This document shows positions 25,240 through 34,184 of a stretch of DNA of 35,709 nucleotides, in pieces (position 1 is the first letter of the stretch; every line of letters begins with the position of its first letter). Source of the DNA: Rhizobacter sp. (GTDB lineage: Bacteria; Pseudomonadota; Gammaproteobacteria; Burkholderiales; Burkholderiaceae_C); assembly GCA_025355745.1 (NCBI GenBank), contig JANXZA010000016.1, positions 1 through 35,709 of the forward strand, written 5' to 3'. The notes below the pieces were generated by a model, which had not been told where the DNA came from, made no database searches, and saw only the letters and a program-made list of their open reading frames with translations. The translations under genes and the position numbers were made by a program.

Positions 25240-26628
25240 TCATTCAGCGTAGGCGCCCGATCGGGCGAGGCTGTCGGCAACTTCCAACTGGCCCTTCACG
25301 CTGCGTGCGAGCTGGGCAAATTCGGCCCGTGCGCCGGCGCTGAGCACAAAGGATTCGGACACCGCCGCCAGCAGCATCGGGTCTTGCTGGATGCCGGCCT
25401 GCTTGACCTCGAAGTGCAGGTGCGGCCCGGTCGCCCAGCCGGTGGCGCCGACCGCGCCGATGTTCTGGCCCTGTTCGACGCGCTGGCCCTGCGCCACGTC
25501 GATGCGGCTCAGGTGCGCGTACAAGGTCGAGCGCTCGTTGCTGTGGCGAATTTCAATGACGTTGCCGTAGCCGTTCTGGCGCCCCGCAAAGTCGACCACA
25601 CCATCGCCGACCGAGCGAACCGGCGTGCCGTTTGGTGCGCCATAGTCGACGCCCTTGTGCTGCTTCCAGCTGTTCAGGATCGGGTGCATGCGCATCGCGA
25701 AACCGGAGGTGACGCGCGAAAACTCCATTGGGCTGGCGAGGAACGAGCGCTTCTTGCTCTGGCCGTCGAAGCCGTAGTAGGCGCCCTCGCCCTGCGCGCC
25801 CTTGAACCACACGGCCGAATAAGTGCGGCCGTTGTTGGTGTAGTCGGCCGCCAGCACGCGGCCTGCCGCCGTGCCCCAGGTGATGGGTTCGCCGTCGGCG
25901 GTCAGGGCCTCGTAGATCACCGAGAAGGTGTCGCCCTTGCGAAGCTGGCGGTGGAAGTCGAGGTCGGTGGCGAACACCTCGGCCAGTTGGGTGGCGACGT
26001 TGTCGGGGATGCGGGCATCGTCGGTGGCAGCGAACAAAGAGCTGCGGATCGTGCCGCTGCCCATCCGCACCTGCGCGGCCAGCGGCGCCAGTTCGAGCGT
26101 GGCCAGCAGCTTGCCCGCTACGCGCGCAATGCGCAGCCGCGTGAAGTGGGTGGCGAGCCGGTCGGCGTCGGCGGCGGCGTAGCGTGCCACCAGTTCGGTG
26201 AGTGCGCCCGACGCGTCGGTCTGCACCTGCACCATCTTGCCGGACCGGCCTTCGAGCACCTTGCGTCCGGTGACATCGCTGCGCAGGAAATGCGCTGCGG
26301 CCGGGTCGCTCACATTGAGTCGCTTCAGCAGGCTGTCGGCGGTGTCGCTGGAGCGAGTCAGGTCGGTGCGGTAGAGCTGCAGTACGTGCTCGGCGAGGGC
26401 ATCGAGCTGGGCCTGCAGGCCACTCGGCTTGACGGCTTCGGTAACCAGCCGCTTCGGCAGGTCAGAGGCGTCCGGTGCCATCGGCGCGATCCCGAACGCG
26501 GTGGCGGCGAAGCCGACCAGCGCGAGCACGACGGCGCTGGTGATGCTGCGGGGGTGAGCGGCGACGAATCGCCTCGCGCGCCTGCCGACAGATGCTGCGG
26601 CGAGGTCCAGGGAATCAGCTGCGTTCAA
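25240..26628 (-). CDS. M23 zinc metallopeptidase, MepM-like murein hydrolase
   Basis: A 462-residue protein with one N-terminal membrane anchor (SAVVLALVGFAATAFG, residues 31-46), a helical segment, and a C-terminal lysostaphin-type domain (residues ~300-415). Zinc ligands are His324 and Asp328 in QHKGVDYGAPNG, and His405 in GPHLHFEV. His372 in TLYAHLSRID and His403 complete the site, so the enzyme should be active. The middle part, with FATDLDFHRQLRKGDTFSVI, is the usual MepM-type OapA/CsgG-like spacer. It probably cuts peptide cross-links during cell growth, a good match to anmK next door. The best start is a TTG at 26628. Confidence 0.93.
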   Translation of the reverse strand: MNAADSLDLAAASVGRRARRFVAAHPRSITSAVVLALVGFAATAFGIAPMAPDASDLPKRLVTEAVKPSGLQAQLDALAEHVLQLYRTDLTRSSDTADSLLKRLNVSDPAAAHFLRSDVTGRKVLEGRSGKMVQVQTDASGALTELVARYAAADADRLATHFTRLRIARVAGKLLATLELAPLAAQVRMGSGTIRSSLFAATDDARIPDNVATQLAEVFATDLDFHRQLRKGDTFSVIYEALTADGEPITWGTAAGRVLAADYTNNGRTYSAVWFKGAQGEGAYYGFDGQSKKRSFLASPMEFSRVTSGFAMRMHPILNSWKQHKGVDYGAPNGTPVRSVGDGVVDFAGRQNGYGNVIEIRHSNERSTLYAHLSRIDVAQGQRVEQGQNIGAVGATGWATGPHLHFEVKQAGIQQDPMLLAAVSESFVLSAGARAEFAQLARSVKGQLEVADSLARSGAYAE

Positions 26629-26722
26629 TTCGATTCTGGGGCCTGATCGCCCGCTTTGCGAGCGCGGGCGTCATGGGCCTGCGCTTCGTTCTTTGTCCCG
26701 ATGGCCACTGCACAGCGTCCAC

Positions 26723-26728
26723 TAGAAT
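26723..26728 (+). promoter_or_regulatory. Candidate -10 element (TAGAAT) upstream of tyrS
   Basis: CCACTAGAATTCGGGGC resembles the string upstream of psd (CCACTAGAATTCGCGGC). It is 129 bp from the tyrS start, so the mRNA would have a long leader. No clear -35. Confidence 0.35.
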
Positions 26729-26856
26729 TCGGGGCGCGCAGGGCCTGCAAACTCGCCGGACCGCCGTGGCGAACCGGCGGCAGTTGAAACGGCGAAGGCG
26801 CAGTATACCGACCGCGTTTCGCGCCCATCCCCGGAAAAGCCCCGTATGTCACAGGT

Positions 26857-28104
26857 ATGTCACTGACTTCCGCGCCCGCTGACGGGCCCGCCCGCCACCT
26901 GGTCACCGACCGCGTTCTGCACGCGCTGGCCGTATCGAAGCGCGGCTGCGACGAGCTGCTGCCCGAAGCCGACTGGCTCGCCAAGCTGGCCCGCTCTGAA
27001 GCCACCGGCGTGCCGCTGCGCATCAAACTCGGCCTCGACCCGACCGCGCCCGACCTGCACCTCGGCCACACGGTGGTGCTGAACAAACTGCGTCAGTTGC
27101 AGGACCTGGGCCACACGGTGATCTTCCTGGTCGGCGACTTCACCTCGATGATCGGCGACCCGTCCGGGCGCAACACCACCCGCCCGCCGCTCACCCGCGA
27201 GCAGATCGAAGCCAACGCCCAGACCTACTATGCCCAGGCCAGCCTGGTGCTCGACCCGGCGCGCACCGAGATTCGCTACAACTCCGAGTGGAGTGACCCG
27301 CTCGGCGCGCGCGGCATGATCCAGCTTGCCTCGCGCTACACAGTCGCCCGAATGATGGAGCGCAACGACTTCAGCGAGCGTTTCAAGGCCGGCACGCCGA
27401 TCAGCGTGCACGAGTTCCTGTACCCGCTGATGCAGGGCTACGACTCGGTCGCCTTGAAGAGCGACCTGGAACTCGGCGGCACCGACCAGAAGTTCAACCT
27501 GCTGGTCGGGCGAGCCCTTCAATCCGAGTACGGCCAGGAGCCGCAGTGCATCCTGACGATGCCGCTGCTCGAAGGGCTCGATGGCGTCGAGAAGATGTCG
27601 AAGAGCAAGGGCAATTTCATCGCCATCACCGATGCGCCGAACGACATGTTCGCCAAGCTGCTGTCGATCAGCGACACGATGATGTGGCGGTATTTCACCT
27701 TGCTCAGCTTCCGGGGCGAAGCCGAGATCGCGGCGCTGAAGCGCGAGACCGAGACCGGCCGCAACCCCAAGCAGGCCAAGGTGCTGCTTGCCACCGAGAT
27801 CACCGCGCGCTTTCATGGCGCCGCGGCGGCGGTGGCGGCCGAGGCCGACTTCGACCTGCGCGCCCGCGGCGGCGTGCCCGACCAGATCGATGCCGTCTCG
27901 CTGAGCGGTGCGCCGCTGGGCATCGGCGCGCTGTTGAAGCAGGCCGGGCTGGCGCCATCGACCGGCGAAGCGCACCGCCTTGTCGACGGCCACGGCGTGC
28001 GGGTTGATGGCGGCGTGGTCGGCGACCGCAGCCTGAAGCTTGGCGCCGGGACCTATGTGGTGCAGGTGGGTAAGCGCAAGTTTGCGCGGGTCACCTTGGA
28101 GTGA
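26857..28104 (+). CDS. tyrS: Tyrosyl-tRNA synthetase
   Basis: A 415-residue class I aminoacyl-tRNA synthetase that charges tRNA-Tyr. The HIGH-type motif is HLGH (residues 68-71, [17 protein letters not shown]), and KMSKS lies at 246-250. The tyrosine-site segment [11 protein letters not shown] and the catalytic [20 protein letters not shown] are present. The C-terminal ~75 residues ([20 protein letters not shown]) form the S4 RNA-binding domain. This is the longer TyrZ-like type found in many beta- and gammaproteobacteria. The start region carries an 11-bp near-duplication giving two ATGs (26846, 26857); only the second is in frame. Confidence 0.97.
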   Translation: MSLTSAPADGPARHLVTDRVLHALAVSKRGCDELLPEADWLAKLARSEATGVPLRIKLGLDPTAPDLHLGHTVVLNKLRQLQDLGHTVIFLVGDFTSMIGDPSGRNTTRPPLTREQIEANAQTYYAQASLVLDPARTEIRYNSEWSDPLGARGMIQLASRYTVARMMERNDFSERFKAGTPISVHEFLYPLMQGYDSVALKSDLELGGTDQKFNLLVGRALQSEYGQEPQCILTMPLLEGLDGVEKMSKSKGNFIAITDAPNDMFAKLLSISDTMMWRYFTLLSFRGEAEIAALKRETETGRNPKQAKVLLATEITARFHGAAAAVAAEADFDLRARGGVPDQIDAVSLSGAPLGIGALLKQAGLAPSTGEAHRLVDGHGVRVDGGVVGDRSLKLGAGTYVVQVGKRKFARVTLE

Positions 28105-28119
28105 ACCCTTGGAGTGAAC
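28094..28119. repeat. Exact 13-bp tandem duplication at the tyrS 3' end
   Basis: CCTTGGAGTGAAC is repeated exactly, twice in tandem. The first copy contains the tyrS stop codon. The second carries the GGAG that serves the following DUF5329 gene. Confidence 0.85.
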
Positions 28120-28123
28120 CGTC

Positions 28124-28519
28124 ATGATGCTTCGACGTTCCTTGATGACTCGGGCCGGCATCTGTGTGTTGTCCCTTGGCGGGTTGGTCATCGGCGCTGG
28201 CAGCAGTGCGGCCGCGCTACCGCCGCTCGAGCAAGTGCGGATCGACAAGCTGATCCGCCATGTCGAGGTCCAGAAGGGCATGAAGTTCGTCCGCAATGGC
28301 ACCGAGTACAGCTGCGAGGAAGCGGCCCGCTTTCTGCGTGGCAAGATGGATTCGATGGGCGCCGAGGTGACCAGCGCTCGCGACTTCATCGAGCGCATCG
28401 CCTCCAAGTCGAGCATGAGCGGCAAGCCGTACCACGTGCGCTTCAGCGATGGCCGGATGATGCCGTCAGCGCAGTTCCTGGGCGACGAGCTGAAGCGCCT
28501 TGAAGCCGCGCCGGCCTGA
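28124..28519 (+). CDS. DUF5329 exported protein
   Basis: A 131-residue protein with a signal peptide (ICVLSLGGLVIGAGSSAAA, cleavage near Ala31) and the DUF5329 pattern RIDKLIRHVEVQKGMKFVRN, YSCEEAARFL, FIERIASKSSMSGKPYHVRF and SDGRMMPSAQFLGDEL. The function of this family is unknown. GGAG nine bases before the ATG at 28124 supports the start. It is between tyrS and dtd on the same strand and probably in one operon. Confidence 0.88.
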   Translation: MMLRRSLMTRAGICVLSLGGLVIGAGSSAAALPPLEQVRIDKLIRHVEVQKGMKFVRNGTEYSCEEAARFLRGKMDSMGAEVTSARDFIERIASKSSMSGKPYHVRFSDGRMMPSAQFLGDELKRLEAAPA

Positions 28520-28543
28520 CGTCGGCGGCCTGCATCGCCGCCG

Positions 28544-28987
28544 ATGATTGCGCTGCTGCAGCGGGTATCGCGCGCCAAAGTCCGGGTCGGCGGCAACTGC
28601 ATCGCTGCCATTGATCACGGCCTGCTGGTGTTCGTCTGCGCCGAGCCTGACGACACCGACGCACTGGCCGCCAAGCTCGCCGCCAAGCTGCTGAAGCTGC
28701 GCATCTTTTCCGATCCGGGCGGCAAGATGAACCTCAGCGTGGCCGATGTTCAGGGCGGCCTGCTGATCGTCAGCCAGTTCACGTTGGCCGCCGACGTGTC
28801 GGGTGGGAACCGGCCGAGCTTCATGGGCGCAGCCGGGCCGGAGCTTGGCCGCCTCCTTTATGAGCGCGTGGTCGCGACCGCTCGCTCGCTGCATCCGAAT
28901 GTTGCCTGCGGCGAGTTCGGCGCCGACATGCAGGTGAGCCTCGTCAATGACGGGCCGGTGACGATCCCGATCACGCTGCGGGCGTAG
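28544..28987 (+). CDS. dtd: D-aminoacyl-tRNA deacylase
   Basis: A 147-residue cytosolic enzyme that removes D-amino acids mischarged on tRNA. The family motifs [10 protein letters not shown] (residues 77-86) and [10 protein letters not shown] (134-143) are both present; these form the active site across the dimer. [15 protein letters not shown] is the normal start. A quality-control partner of tyrS in function, since tyrosyl-tRNA synthetase is a main source of D-tyrosyl-tRNA. The start is 24 bp after the DUF5329 stop. Confidence 0.96.
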   Translation: MIALLQRVSRAKVRVGGNCIAAIDHGLLVFVCAEPDDTDALAAKLAAKLLKLRIFSDPGGKMNLSVADVQGGLLIVSQFTLAADVSGGNRPSFMGAAGPELGRLLYERVVATARSLHPNVACGEFGADMQVSLVNDGPVTIPITLRA

Positions 28988-29019
28988 CTACGCAACAACG
29001 TAACGCCGGCCCGGCGCGG

Positions 29020-30294
29020 TCACCGGTAGCTGCGCGCGTCCTCGATCACCACGCCATCGTTCGGCAGGCTGCCGACAGCGCACAGCAGCACCTCGCCGCG
29101 GAGCTTGGTCACGTCGCGCATTGCTTCGGCCAGGCGGGCCGCCAGCCCCTCGGGCTTGCCTTCGACCTCGGCGTGCAAAGCCATCTGATCGTTCGCCATC
29201 TCGCCGCTGACGACCAGCCGCGCGCGGCGCACTTGCGGGCAGCGGCGCGCGATTTCGGCGACCTGCGCCGGGTGCACGAACATGCCGCGCACTTTGGCAG
29301 TTTGGTCAGCCCTACCGAGCCAGCCTTTGATGCGGGTGTTGCTGCGGCCGGTCGGGCAGGCGCCGGCCAGCACGGCCGACAGGTCACCGGTGCCGAAGCG
29401 GATCAGCGGATAGCTCGGGTTCAGCGTCGTCACGACGACCTCGCCGACTTCGCCTTCCGGCACCGGGTCGCCGGTGCCGGGGCGCACGATCTCGACGATC
29501 ACGCCTTCGTCAATCACCAGCCCGTCGCGCGCCTCGGTCTCATAGGCGATCAAGCCGAGGTCGGCGGTACCGTAGCTCTGGTAGCCCGCAATGCCGCGTG
29601 CCAGCAGCCAGTCGCGCAAGCTGGGCGGAAAGGCCTCGCCGCCGACCGACGCCTTGGCGAGCGAGGGCAGCGCCACACCGAGTTCATCGGCCTTGTCGAG
29701 GATGATCTTCAGGAAGCTCGGCGTGCCGATGTAGCCGGCCGGCTTCAGCGTGGCCATTGCCTGCACCTGCTGTTCGGTCTGGCCGGTGCCGGCCGGGAAC
29801 ACGGTGCAGCCAAGTGCAAAGGCACCACTCTCCATCATCGCGCCGGCCGGCGTGAAATGATAGCTGAAGCTGTTGTGCGCCAGATCACCGCCGCGAAACC
29901 CGGCCGCAAACAACGCGCGTGCCATGCGCCAGTAGTCGGCACCGCCGGCTTCGGGTTCGTGGATCGGGCCCGGCGAGGCGAATACCCGCAGCGCGCGCTG
30001 CGCCGCCGGCACCGCGCCCCAGCCGATCGCCGAGAAGCCGCCGAACACATCGGGCGCGCTCGGGTCGCGCTGGCGTTCGAGCAACTCGTGCTTGCGGATG
30101 ACCGGCAGGCGCGCCAGTGCGGCGCGGCTGTTGACGGCAGCGGCATCGATACCGGCCAGGCTCGCGGCAAACGCTGCGGTATGCGCTTTCGCATGGGCAA
30201 GCTGAACCGGCAGCGCGGCCATCAACGCCGCCTCGCGCGCTTCGGGCAAGCGCGTTTCGAGCGCATCGTAGTGGTGGGCGGCGGTGGGCTTCAT
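29020..30294 (-). CDS. PaaK-like adenylate-forming protein with atypical core motifs
   Basis: A 424-residue member of the phenylacetate-CoA ligase group (COG1541-like). The domain order is clear: YGTADLGLIAYE at 241-252, RFGTGDLSAVLAG at 299-311, and GRADQTAKVRGMFVHPAQ at 328-345. The expected Ser/Thr/Gly-rich ATP loop is replaced by VFASPGPIHEPE (104-115). The C-terminal end LPNDGVVIEDARSYR has no lysine where PaaK has its catalytic Lys. The same FASPGPI form recurs, as I recall, in homologues beside LIV transporter genes, so this is likely a real subfamily and not decay. The reaction is unknown. It is the last gene of LIV system 2. Confidence 0.85.
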   Translation of the reverse strand: MKPTAAHHYDALETRLPEAREAALMAALPVQLAHAKAHTAAFAASLAGIDAAAVNSRAALARLPVIRKHELLERQRDPSAPDVFGGFSAIGWGAVPAAQRALRVFASPGPIHEPEAGGADYWRMARALFAAGFRGGDLAHNSFSYHFTPAGAMMESGAFALGCTVFPAGTGQTEQQVQAMATLKPAGYIGTPSFLKIILDKADELGVALPSLAKASVGGEAFPPSLRDWLLARGIAGYQSYGTADLGLIAYETEARDGLVIDEGVIVEIVRPGTGDPVPEGEVGEVVVTTLNPSYPLIRFGTGDLSAVLAGACPTGRSNTRIKGWLGRADQTAKVRGMFVHPAQVAEIARRCPQVRRARLVVSGEMANDQMALHAEVEGKPEGLAARLAEAMRDVTKLRGEVLLCAVGSLPNDGVVIEDARSYR

Positions 30295-30327
30295 GGCGTC
30301 GCGGCTCGGTCGGTGGTCATGCGCAAA

Positions 30328-30600
30328 TCAGTCTTCATCGTGTCGATTGGCGCGGCGCTTCGCATCGTCCAGCAGCTTGCGTTGGCCCGGCGCGGTGTCC
30401 ACCGGATAGCGGTCGAAGCCCGAACCACTGGCGCGCTTCAAATCGCCGACGAGCGCGCCGGCGTCATCGTGAAAGTGCAGGAACGCGCTGCCCTTCAGGT
30501 AGAAGATGCCGGGCTTCATTTCGCGCAGGCCCCTGATCTCGCGCAACTGGCGCAGCAAGGGCAGCAGGCGCTGCAACGCGGCTTCGTCGGCATGGGCCAT
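30328..30600 (-). CDS. Small conserved protein in LIV operon 2
   Basis: A 90-residue protein starting with ATG 30600, preceded by AGGGGA eight bases upstream. The segment MKPGIFYLKGSAFLHFHDDA (residues 28-47), followed by LVGDLKRASGSGFDRYPV, is likely a compact alpha/beta fold. I do not recognise a named family, but similar short proteins with an FLHFH core occur in other proteobacteria. It sits 33 bp from the PaaK-like gene and 28 bp from livF, so it is cotranscribed. The His residues could bind metal, which is speculation. Confidence 0.75.
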   Translation of the reverse strand: MAHADEAALQRLLPLLRQLREIRGLREMKPGIFYLKGSAFLHFHDDAGALVGDLKRASGSGFDRYPVDTAPGQRKLLDDAKRRANRHDED

Positions 30601-30628
30601 GCTGTGTTCCCCTGCGTGCGAACGGCCG

Positions 30629-31453
30629 TCAACTCAGCCAGCGCTTGCGGCGCTTGTAGCTCTTCACGTCCTTGAAACTCTTGCGCTCGGCGCCTGCGCC
30701 CGCCCCGCCAGTGCCGAGGTAGAACTCCTTCACGTCCTCGTTCTCGCGCAGCGACCGCGCCTCGCCTTCCATCACGATGCGCCCGCTCTCCAGGATGTAG
30801 CCATGGTCGGCATAGCGCAGCGCCACGTTCGTGTTCTGCTCGGCCAGCAGGAAGGTCACGCCTTCGCGGGTGTTCAGATCCTTCACGATCTCAAACACCT
30901 CTTCGACGATCTGCGGCGCCAGCCCCATCGACGGCTCGTCGAGCAGCACCATGTTCGGGTTCGCCATCAGCGCCCGGCCGATGGCGCACATCTGCTGCTC
31001 GCCGCCCGAGGTGTAGGCGGCCTGCGAGGTGCGCCGCGTCTTCAGGCGCGGGAAGTAGTTGTAGACCTTGTCCAGCGTGGCCGCCACCGCCGCCTTGCCG
31101 TCCTTGCGCGTGTACGCGCCGGTCATCAGGTTGTCTTCGATCGTCAGGTGCGCGAAACAGTGCCGGCCTTCCATCACCTGCACCACGCCGCGGTTCACCA
31201 TCTCGGCCGTCGTCAACGCCTCGATGCGCTCACCGCGCAGCTCGATCGAGCCCTTGGTCACCTCGCCGCGCTCGCCGCGCAGCAGGTTGCTGACTGCCCG
31301 CAAGGTGGTCGTCTTGCCCGCGCCGTTGCCGCCGAGCAGCGCCACCACCTTGCCCTGCGGCACCTGCAGCGACACGCCCTTCAGCACCAGGATCACGTGG
31401 TTGTAGATGACCTCGATGCCGTTGACGTTGAGGAGGATGTTGGGGGTGGTCAT
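30629..31453 (-). CDS. livF: ABC transporter ATPase LivF, LIV system 2
   Basis: A 274-residue ATPase. The chosen start is ATG 31453 (MTTPNILLNVNGIEVIYN); an ATG at 31504 in the repeat-flank region is less likely. Walker A is GGNGAGKTTT, the signature YTSGGEQQMCAIGRAL and Walker B MVLLDEPSMGLAP. The H-loop position reads LLAEQN, typical for LivF. It ends with a Lys/Arg-rich tail of ~25 residues (ERKSFKDVKSYKRRKRWLS) absent from LIV system 1. Partner of the LivG whose end lies at the right edge. Confidence 0.92.
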   Translation of the reverse strand: MTTPNILLNVNGIEVIYNHVILVLKGVSLQVPQGKVVALLGGNGAGKTTTLRAVSNLLRGERGEVTKGSIELRGERIEALTTAEMVNRGVVQVMEGRHCFAHLTIEDNLMTGAYTRKDGKAAVAATLDKVYNYFPRLKTRRTSQAAYTSGGEQQMCAIGRALMANPNMVLLDEPSMGLAPQIVEEVFEIVKDLNTREGVTFLLAEQNTNVALRYADHGYILESGRIVMEGEARSLRENEDVKEFYLGTGGAGAGAERKSFKDVKSYKRRKRWLS

Positions 31454-31496
31454 GCCTTGACTTTCACAGCTCGAAGCGAGCGCGGCGCAGAAGAAA

Positions 31497-31602
31497 TACT
31501 TCACCGCAGAGGGACGGAGTTTGCGGAGTTGCGCAGAGTAAAAATGAATTGACTTAACTCTGCGTTAACTCCGTCAACTCCGCCCCTCGGCGGTGAATGA
31601 AT
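31497..31602. repeat. Long hairpin element (copy R3)
   Basis: The left arm TTCACCGCAGAGGGACGGAG continues TTTGCGGAGTTGCGCAGAG. The right arm is its reverse complement with few mismatches (CTCTGCGTTAACTCCGTCAA, then CTCCGCCCCTCGGCGGTGAA). The centre is A/T-rich. It lies between the livF and binding-protein genes of LIV operon 2. It differs from R1/R2 in its ends (TTCACCGC rather than TAGCCAACTCAC), but is the same structural class. Confidence 0.85.
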
Positions 31603-31642
31603 TCAGTCTTTTCCTTCCAAGGCGCAGCGGCCTCGCAATGGC

Positions 31643-32977
31643 TCAGCTCTGACAATCTTCCGGCGTGCGCCGCGTCAGCTTCTTCTCGGCCGCGTACTTG
31701 TCGGCTGCCACCTTCACCATCGGCTTGATGATCTGCTCGTCGGCCTGCAGCCAGTCGGAGGTGAAGTTCCACTTCGCGCCGTCCCAGGTGTGCACTCGCG
31801 CCCAGGTCGAGCCCATGTGGTCCTGGCACGACGTGCTCAGCGGCCGCATCACACCCGAGAAGCCCAGTGCGTCGAGCTTCTTCTGGTCGAGCGCCAGGTT
31901 CTCGAGGCCCCAGCGCACTTGCTCACCCGTCATGACCTTGCCCTTGCCGAAGCGTTCCTGGGCACGCCGCACCGCCTCGATGCCAAGCATCTGGATGATC
32001 AGGCCGCGCGTGTACAGCACCGTGCCCACTTCGTCCTTCGACCCGGTGCCCTGGCCCTTGTCGTGCACGTACTTCAGGATGTCCTGGATCACCTTCGGGC
32101 TCTGGCCGGAAGTGTTCAGGTTCAGCGCGTTGTAGCCCTTCGCACCGTCGCCCACGTCCTTCACATCCGGCTCGGCGCCCGACCACCACACGCCGTACAT
32201 CTTGTCGCGCGGGTAGCCGGTGGCCTGCGCTTCCTTCAGCGCGGTCGAGTTCATCACGCCCCAGCCCCACAGCAGTACGTAATCGGGCTTGTTCTGGCGC
32301 ACCTGCAACCAGGCCGACTTCTGCTCCACACCAGGCGCCGTCACCGGGATCTTGATCAGCTCGAAGCCGTGCATCTTCGAGCGCTCTTCGAGCATCGGCA
32401 TCGGCTCCTTGCCGAACGGCGAGTCGTGGTAGACGAGCGCGATCTTCTTGCCCTTGAGCTTGTCCAGGCCGCCTTCCTTCTTCGCGATGTGCTGGATCAG
32501 CATGTCGGCCGCGGTCCAGTAGCTGCCCATCAGCGGGAAGTTCCACTTGAAGACGTTGCCATCCTGCGAAGCCGACAGGCCGTAGCCGAGCGTGATCAGC
32601 GGGATCTTGTCGGCCGCGACCTTCTCGGTCAGCGCGAAGGTGATGCCGGTTGCCTGCGGGTCGATCAGGGTCACGCCCGGCCGGCCCTTCAGGCGCTCGT
32701 AGCACTCCACGCCCTTGTCGGTGGCGTAGCCGGTCTCGCACTCCTCGAAGGTCAGCTTCACGCCGTTCACGCCGCCGTCGCGCGCGTTGATCATCTTGAT
32801 GTAGTCCTGCTTGCCGTTCGCCCACGGCGTGCCGTTCGGCGCGTACGGGCCGGTGCGGTAGGCCAGCAGTGGGAAGAACTGTTCCTTGGCCTGGGCGTAG
32901 GCGTTCGGTGCGGTCGAGAGGGCGCCGAGGCCCGCCGCCGTGACGGTCGCGGCGAGCGCGAGGGATTTGAAATTCAT
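31643..32977 (-). CDS. ABC transporter substrate-binding protein, LIV system 2
   Basis: A 444-residue periplasmic receptor of the Leu/Ile/Val class. ATG 32977 with CGGAGA five bases upstream is preferred; the frame opens further upstream (to 33145) without support. The signal peptide MNFKSLALAATVTAAGLGAL ends near AYA|QAKEQF. The mature segment FFPLLAYRTGPYAPNGTPWA is an unusual first strand for the group, and the tail ends RTPEDCQS. Cysteines at CETGYATDKGVEC and near the C-terminus could form disulfides. The ligand is unknown, but the linked PaaK-like gene suggests a carboxylic acid. Confidence 0.92.
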   Translation of the reverse strand: MNFKSLALAATVTAAGLGALSTAPNAYAQAKEQFFPLLAYRTGPYAPNGTPWANGKQDYIKMINARDGGVNGVKLTFEECETGYATDKGVECYERLKGRPGVTLIDPQATGITFALTEKVAADKIPLITLGYGLSASQDGNVFKWNFPLMGSYWTAADMLIQHIAKKEGGLDKLKGKKIALVYHDSPFGKEPMPMLEERSKMHGFELIKIPVTAPGVEQKSAWLQVRQNKPDYVLLWGWGVMNSTALKEAQATGYPRDKMYGVWWSGAEPDVKDVGDGAKGYNALNLNTSGQSPKVIQDILKYVHDKGQGTGSKDEVGTVLYTRGLIIQMLGIEAVRRAQERFGKGKVMTGEQVRWGLENLALDQKKLDALGFSGVMRPLSTSCQDHMGSTWARVHTWDGAKWNFTSDWLQADEQIIKPMVKVAADKYAAEKKLTRRTPEDCQS

Positions 32978-33080
32978 GTCGGTCTCCGGTGAAGTTGAGG
33001 TTGAAGGAAGTCGGGTTCGCTCTGTGGCGATTTCAAGGTCGGTGAACTGTCGATGAAGGGTTGCTGAGGGTGGCGCCGGG

Positions 33081-34145
33081 TCAGTGCGGGAACGGCCACA
33101 AACGCAGCTTCTCTTTCGCCGTCGACCACAGCCGCGCGATGCCATGCGGCTCGACGATCAGGAAGAACACGATCAGCGAGCCGAAGATCATCTGCACCAG
33201 GTGCGCGGCCAGCGCGGTGTCGATCGGAATTCCGAACCAGTACGGCAGCGCGTCCAGCACGATCGGCAGCACGACGATGAAGGCCGCGCCGAAGAAGCTT
33301 CCCATGATCGAACCCAGCCCGCCGATGATGATCATGAACAGCAGGTCGAACGAGCGCGTGATGTTGAAGGCCGCCGGCTCCCACGAGCCAAGGTGCACAA
33401 AGCCCCACAGGCCGCCGGCCACGCCGACGATGAAGCTGCTGACCGCAAACGCGGTGAGCTTGGCGTAGACCGGGCGGATGCCGATCACTGCGGCGGCCAC
33501 GTCCATGTCGCGGATCGCCATCCACTCGCGGCCAATCGCGCCGCGCACCAGGTTCTTCGCGAGCAGCGCGAACACCGCCAGGAAGCTCAGGCAGAACAGG
33601 TACTTCTGCGCCGGCGAGACGATCGGCAGGCCCAGCACGTTCAAGCCGGCGACGCTGACCGAGCCCGATGACGAATCGTTCGTGAACCACTTGATGCGCA
33701 GGAACGCCCAGTCGGTGAAGAACTGTGCGGCAAGCGTTGCGACCGCGAGGTACAGCCCCTTGATGCGCAGCGACGGGATGCCGAACAGCACACCCACGGC
33801 GGTGGCGCACAGGCCGCCAAGCAGCAGCGAGGCAATCAGCGGCATGCTCTCGATGCGCACCTGGAAGTTGTAGGCCGCGTAGGCGCCCACCGCCATGAAG
33901 GCGCCGGTGCCGAGCGAGATCTGGCCGCAGTAGCCGACCAGGATGTTCAGGCCCAGCGCGGCCAGCGACAGGATCAGGAACGGGATGAAGATCGCCCGCA
34001 TCAGGTACTCGCTGGCGAGCAGCGGCACGACGACGAACGCGACCGCGAGCAGCAGGCCGATGGCAATGCGGTCCTGCAGGATCGGAAAGATCTGCTGGTC
34101 CGCCTGGTAGCTGGATTTGAACTGGCCGTTCTCGCGGTAAAGCAT
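33081..34145 (-). CDS. livM: ABC transporter permease LivM, LIV system 2
   Basis: A 354-residue inner-membrane permease. The signature GLNILVGYCGQISLGTGAFM and the ATPase-contact loop GREWMAIRDMDVAAAVIGIR are clear. The N-terminus MLYRENGQFKSSYQADQQIF is hydrophilic and conserved in LivM proteins of this subtype. The start has no strong Shine-Dalgarno, and a 146-bp gap with repeat R4 separates it from livH. Confidence 0.93.
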   Translation of the reverse strand: MLYRENGQFKSSYQADQQIFPILQDRIAIGLLLAVAFVVVPLLASEYLMRAIFIPFLILSLAALGLNILVGYCGQISLGTGAFMAVGAYAAYNFQVRIESMPLIASLLLGGLCATAVGVLFGIPSLRIKGLYLAVATLAAQFFTDWAFLRIKWFTNDSSSGSVSVAGLNVLGLPIVSPAQKYLFCLSFLAVFALLAKNLVRGAIGREWMAIRDMDVAAAVIGIRPVYAKLTAFAVSSFIVGVAGGLWGFVHLGSWEPAAFNITRSFDLLFMIIIGGLGSIMGSFFGAAFIVVLPIVLDALPYWFGIPIDTALAAHLVQMIFGSLIVFFLIVEPHGIARLWSTAKEKLRLWPFPH

Positions 34146-34184
34146 GGTGTTGGAATGATCGGAAAAGGTCTAACGCCGAGAGGT

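Noticed and set aside
26860-28611. Minus-strand reading frame of 583 codons
   Set aside because: Antisense to tyrS and the following genes; composition is typical of a shadow and no motif is seen.
28996-29012. Short palindrome CGCCGGCCCGGCG between dtd and the PaaK-like gene as a terminator
   Set aside because: The stem has a loop of one base and no T-run on either strand.
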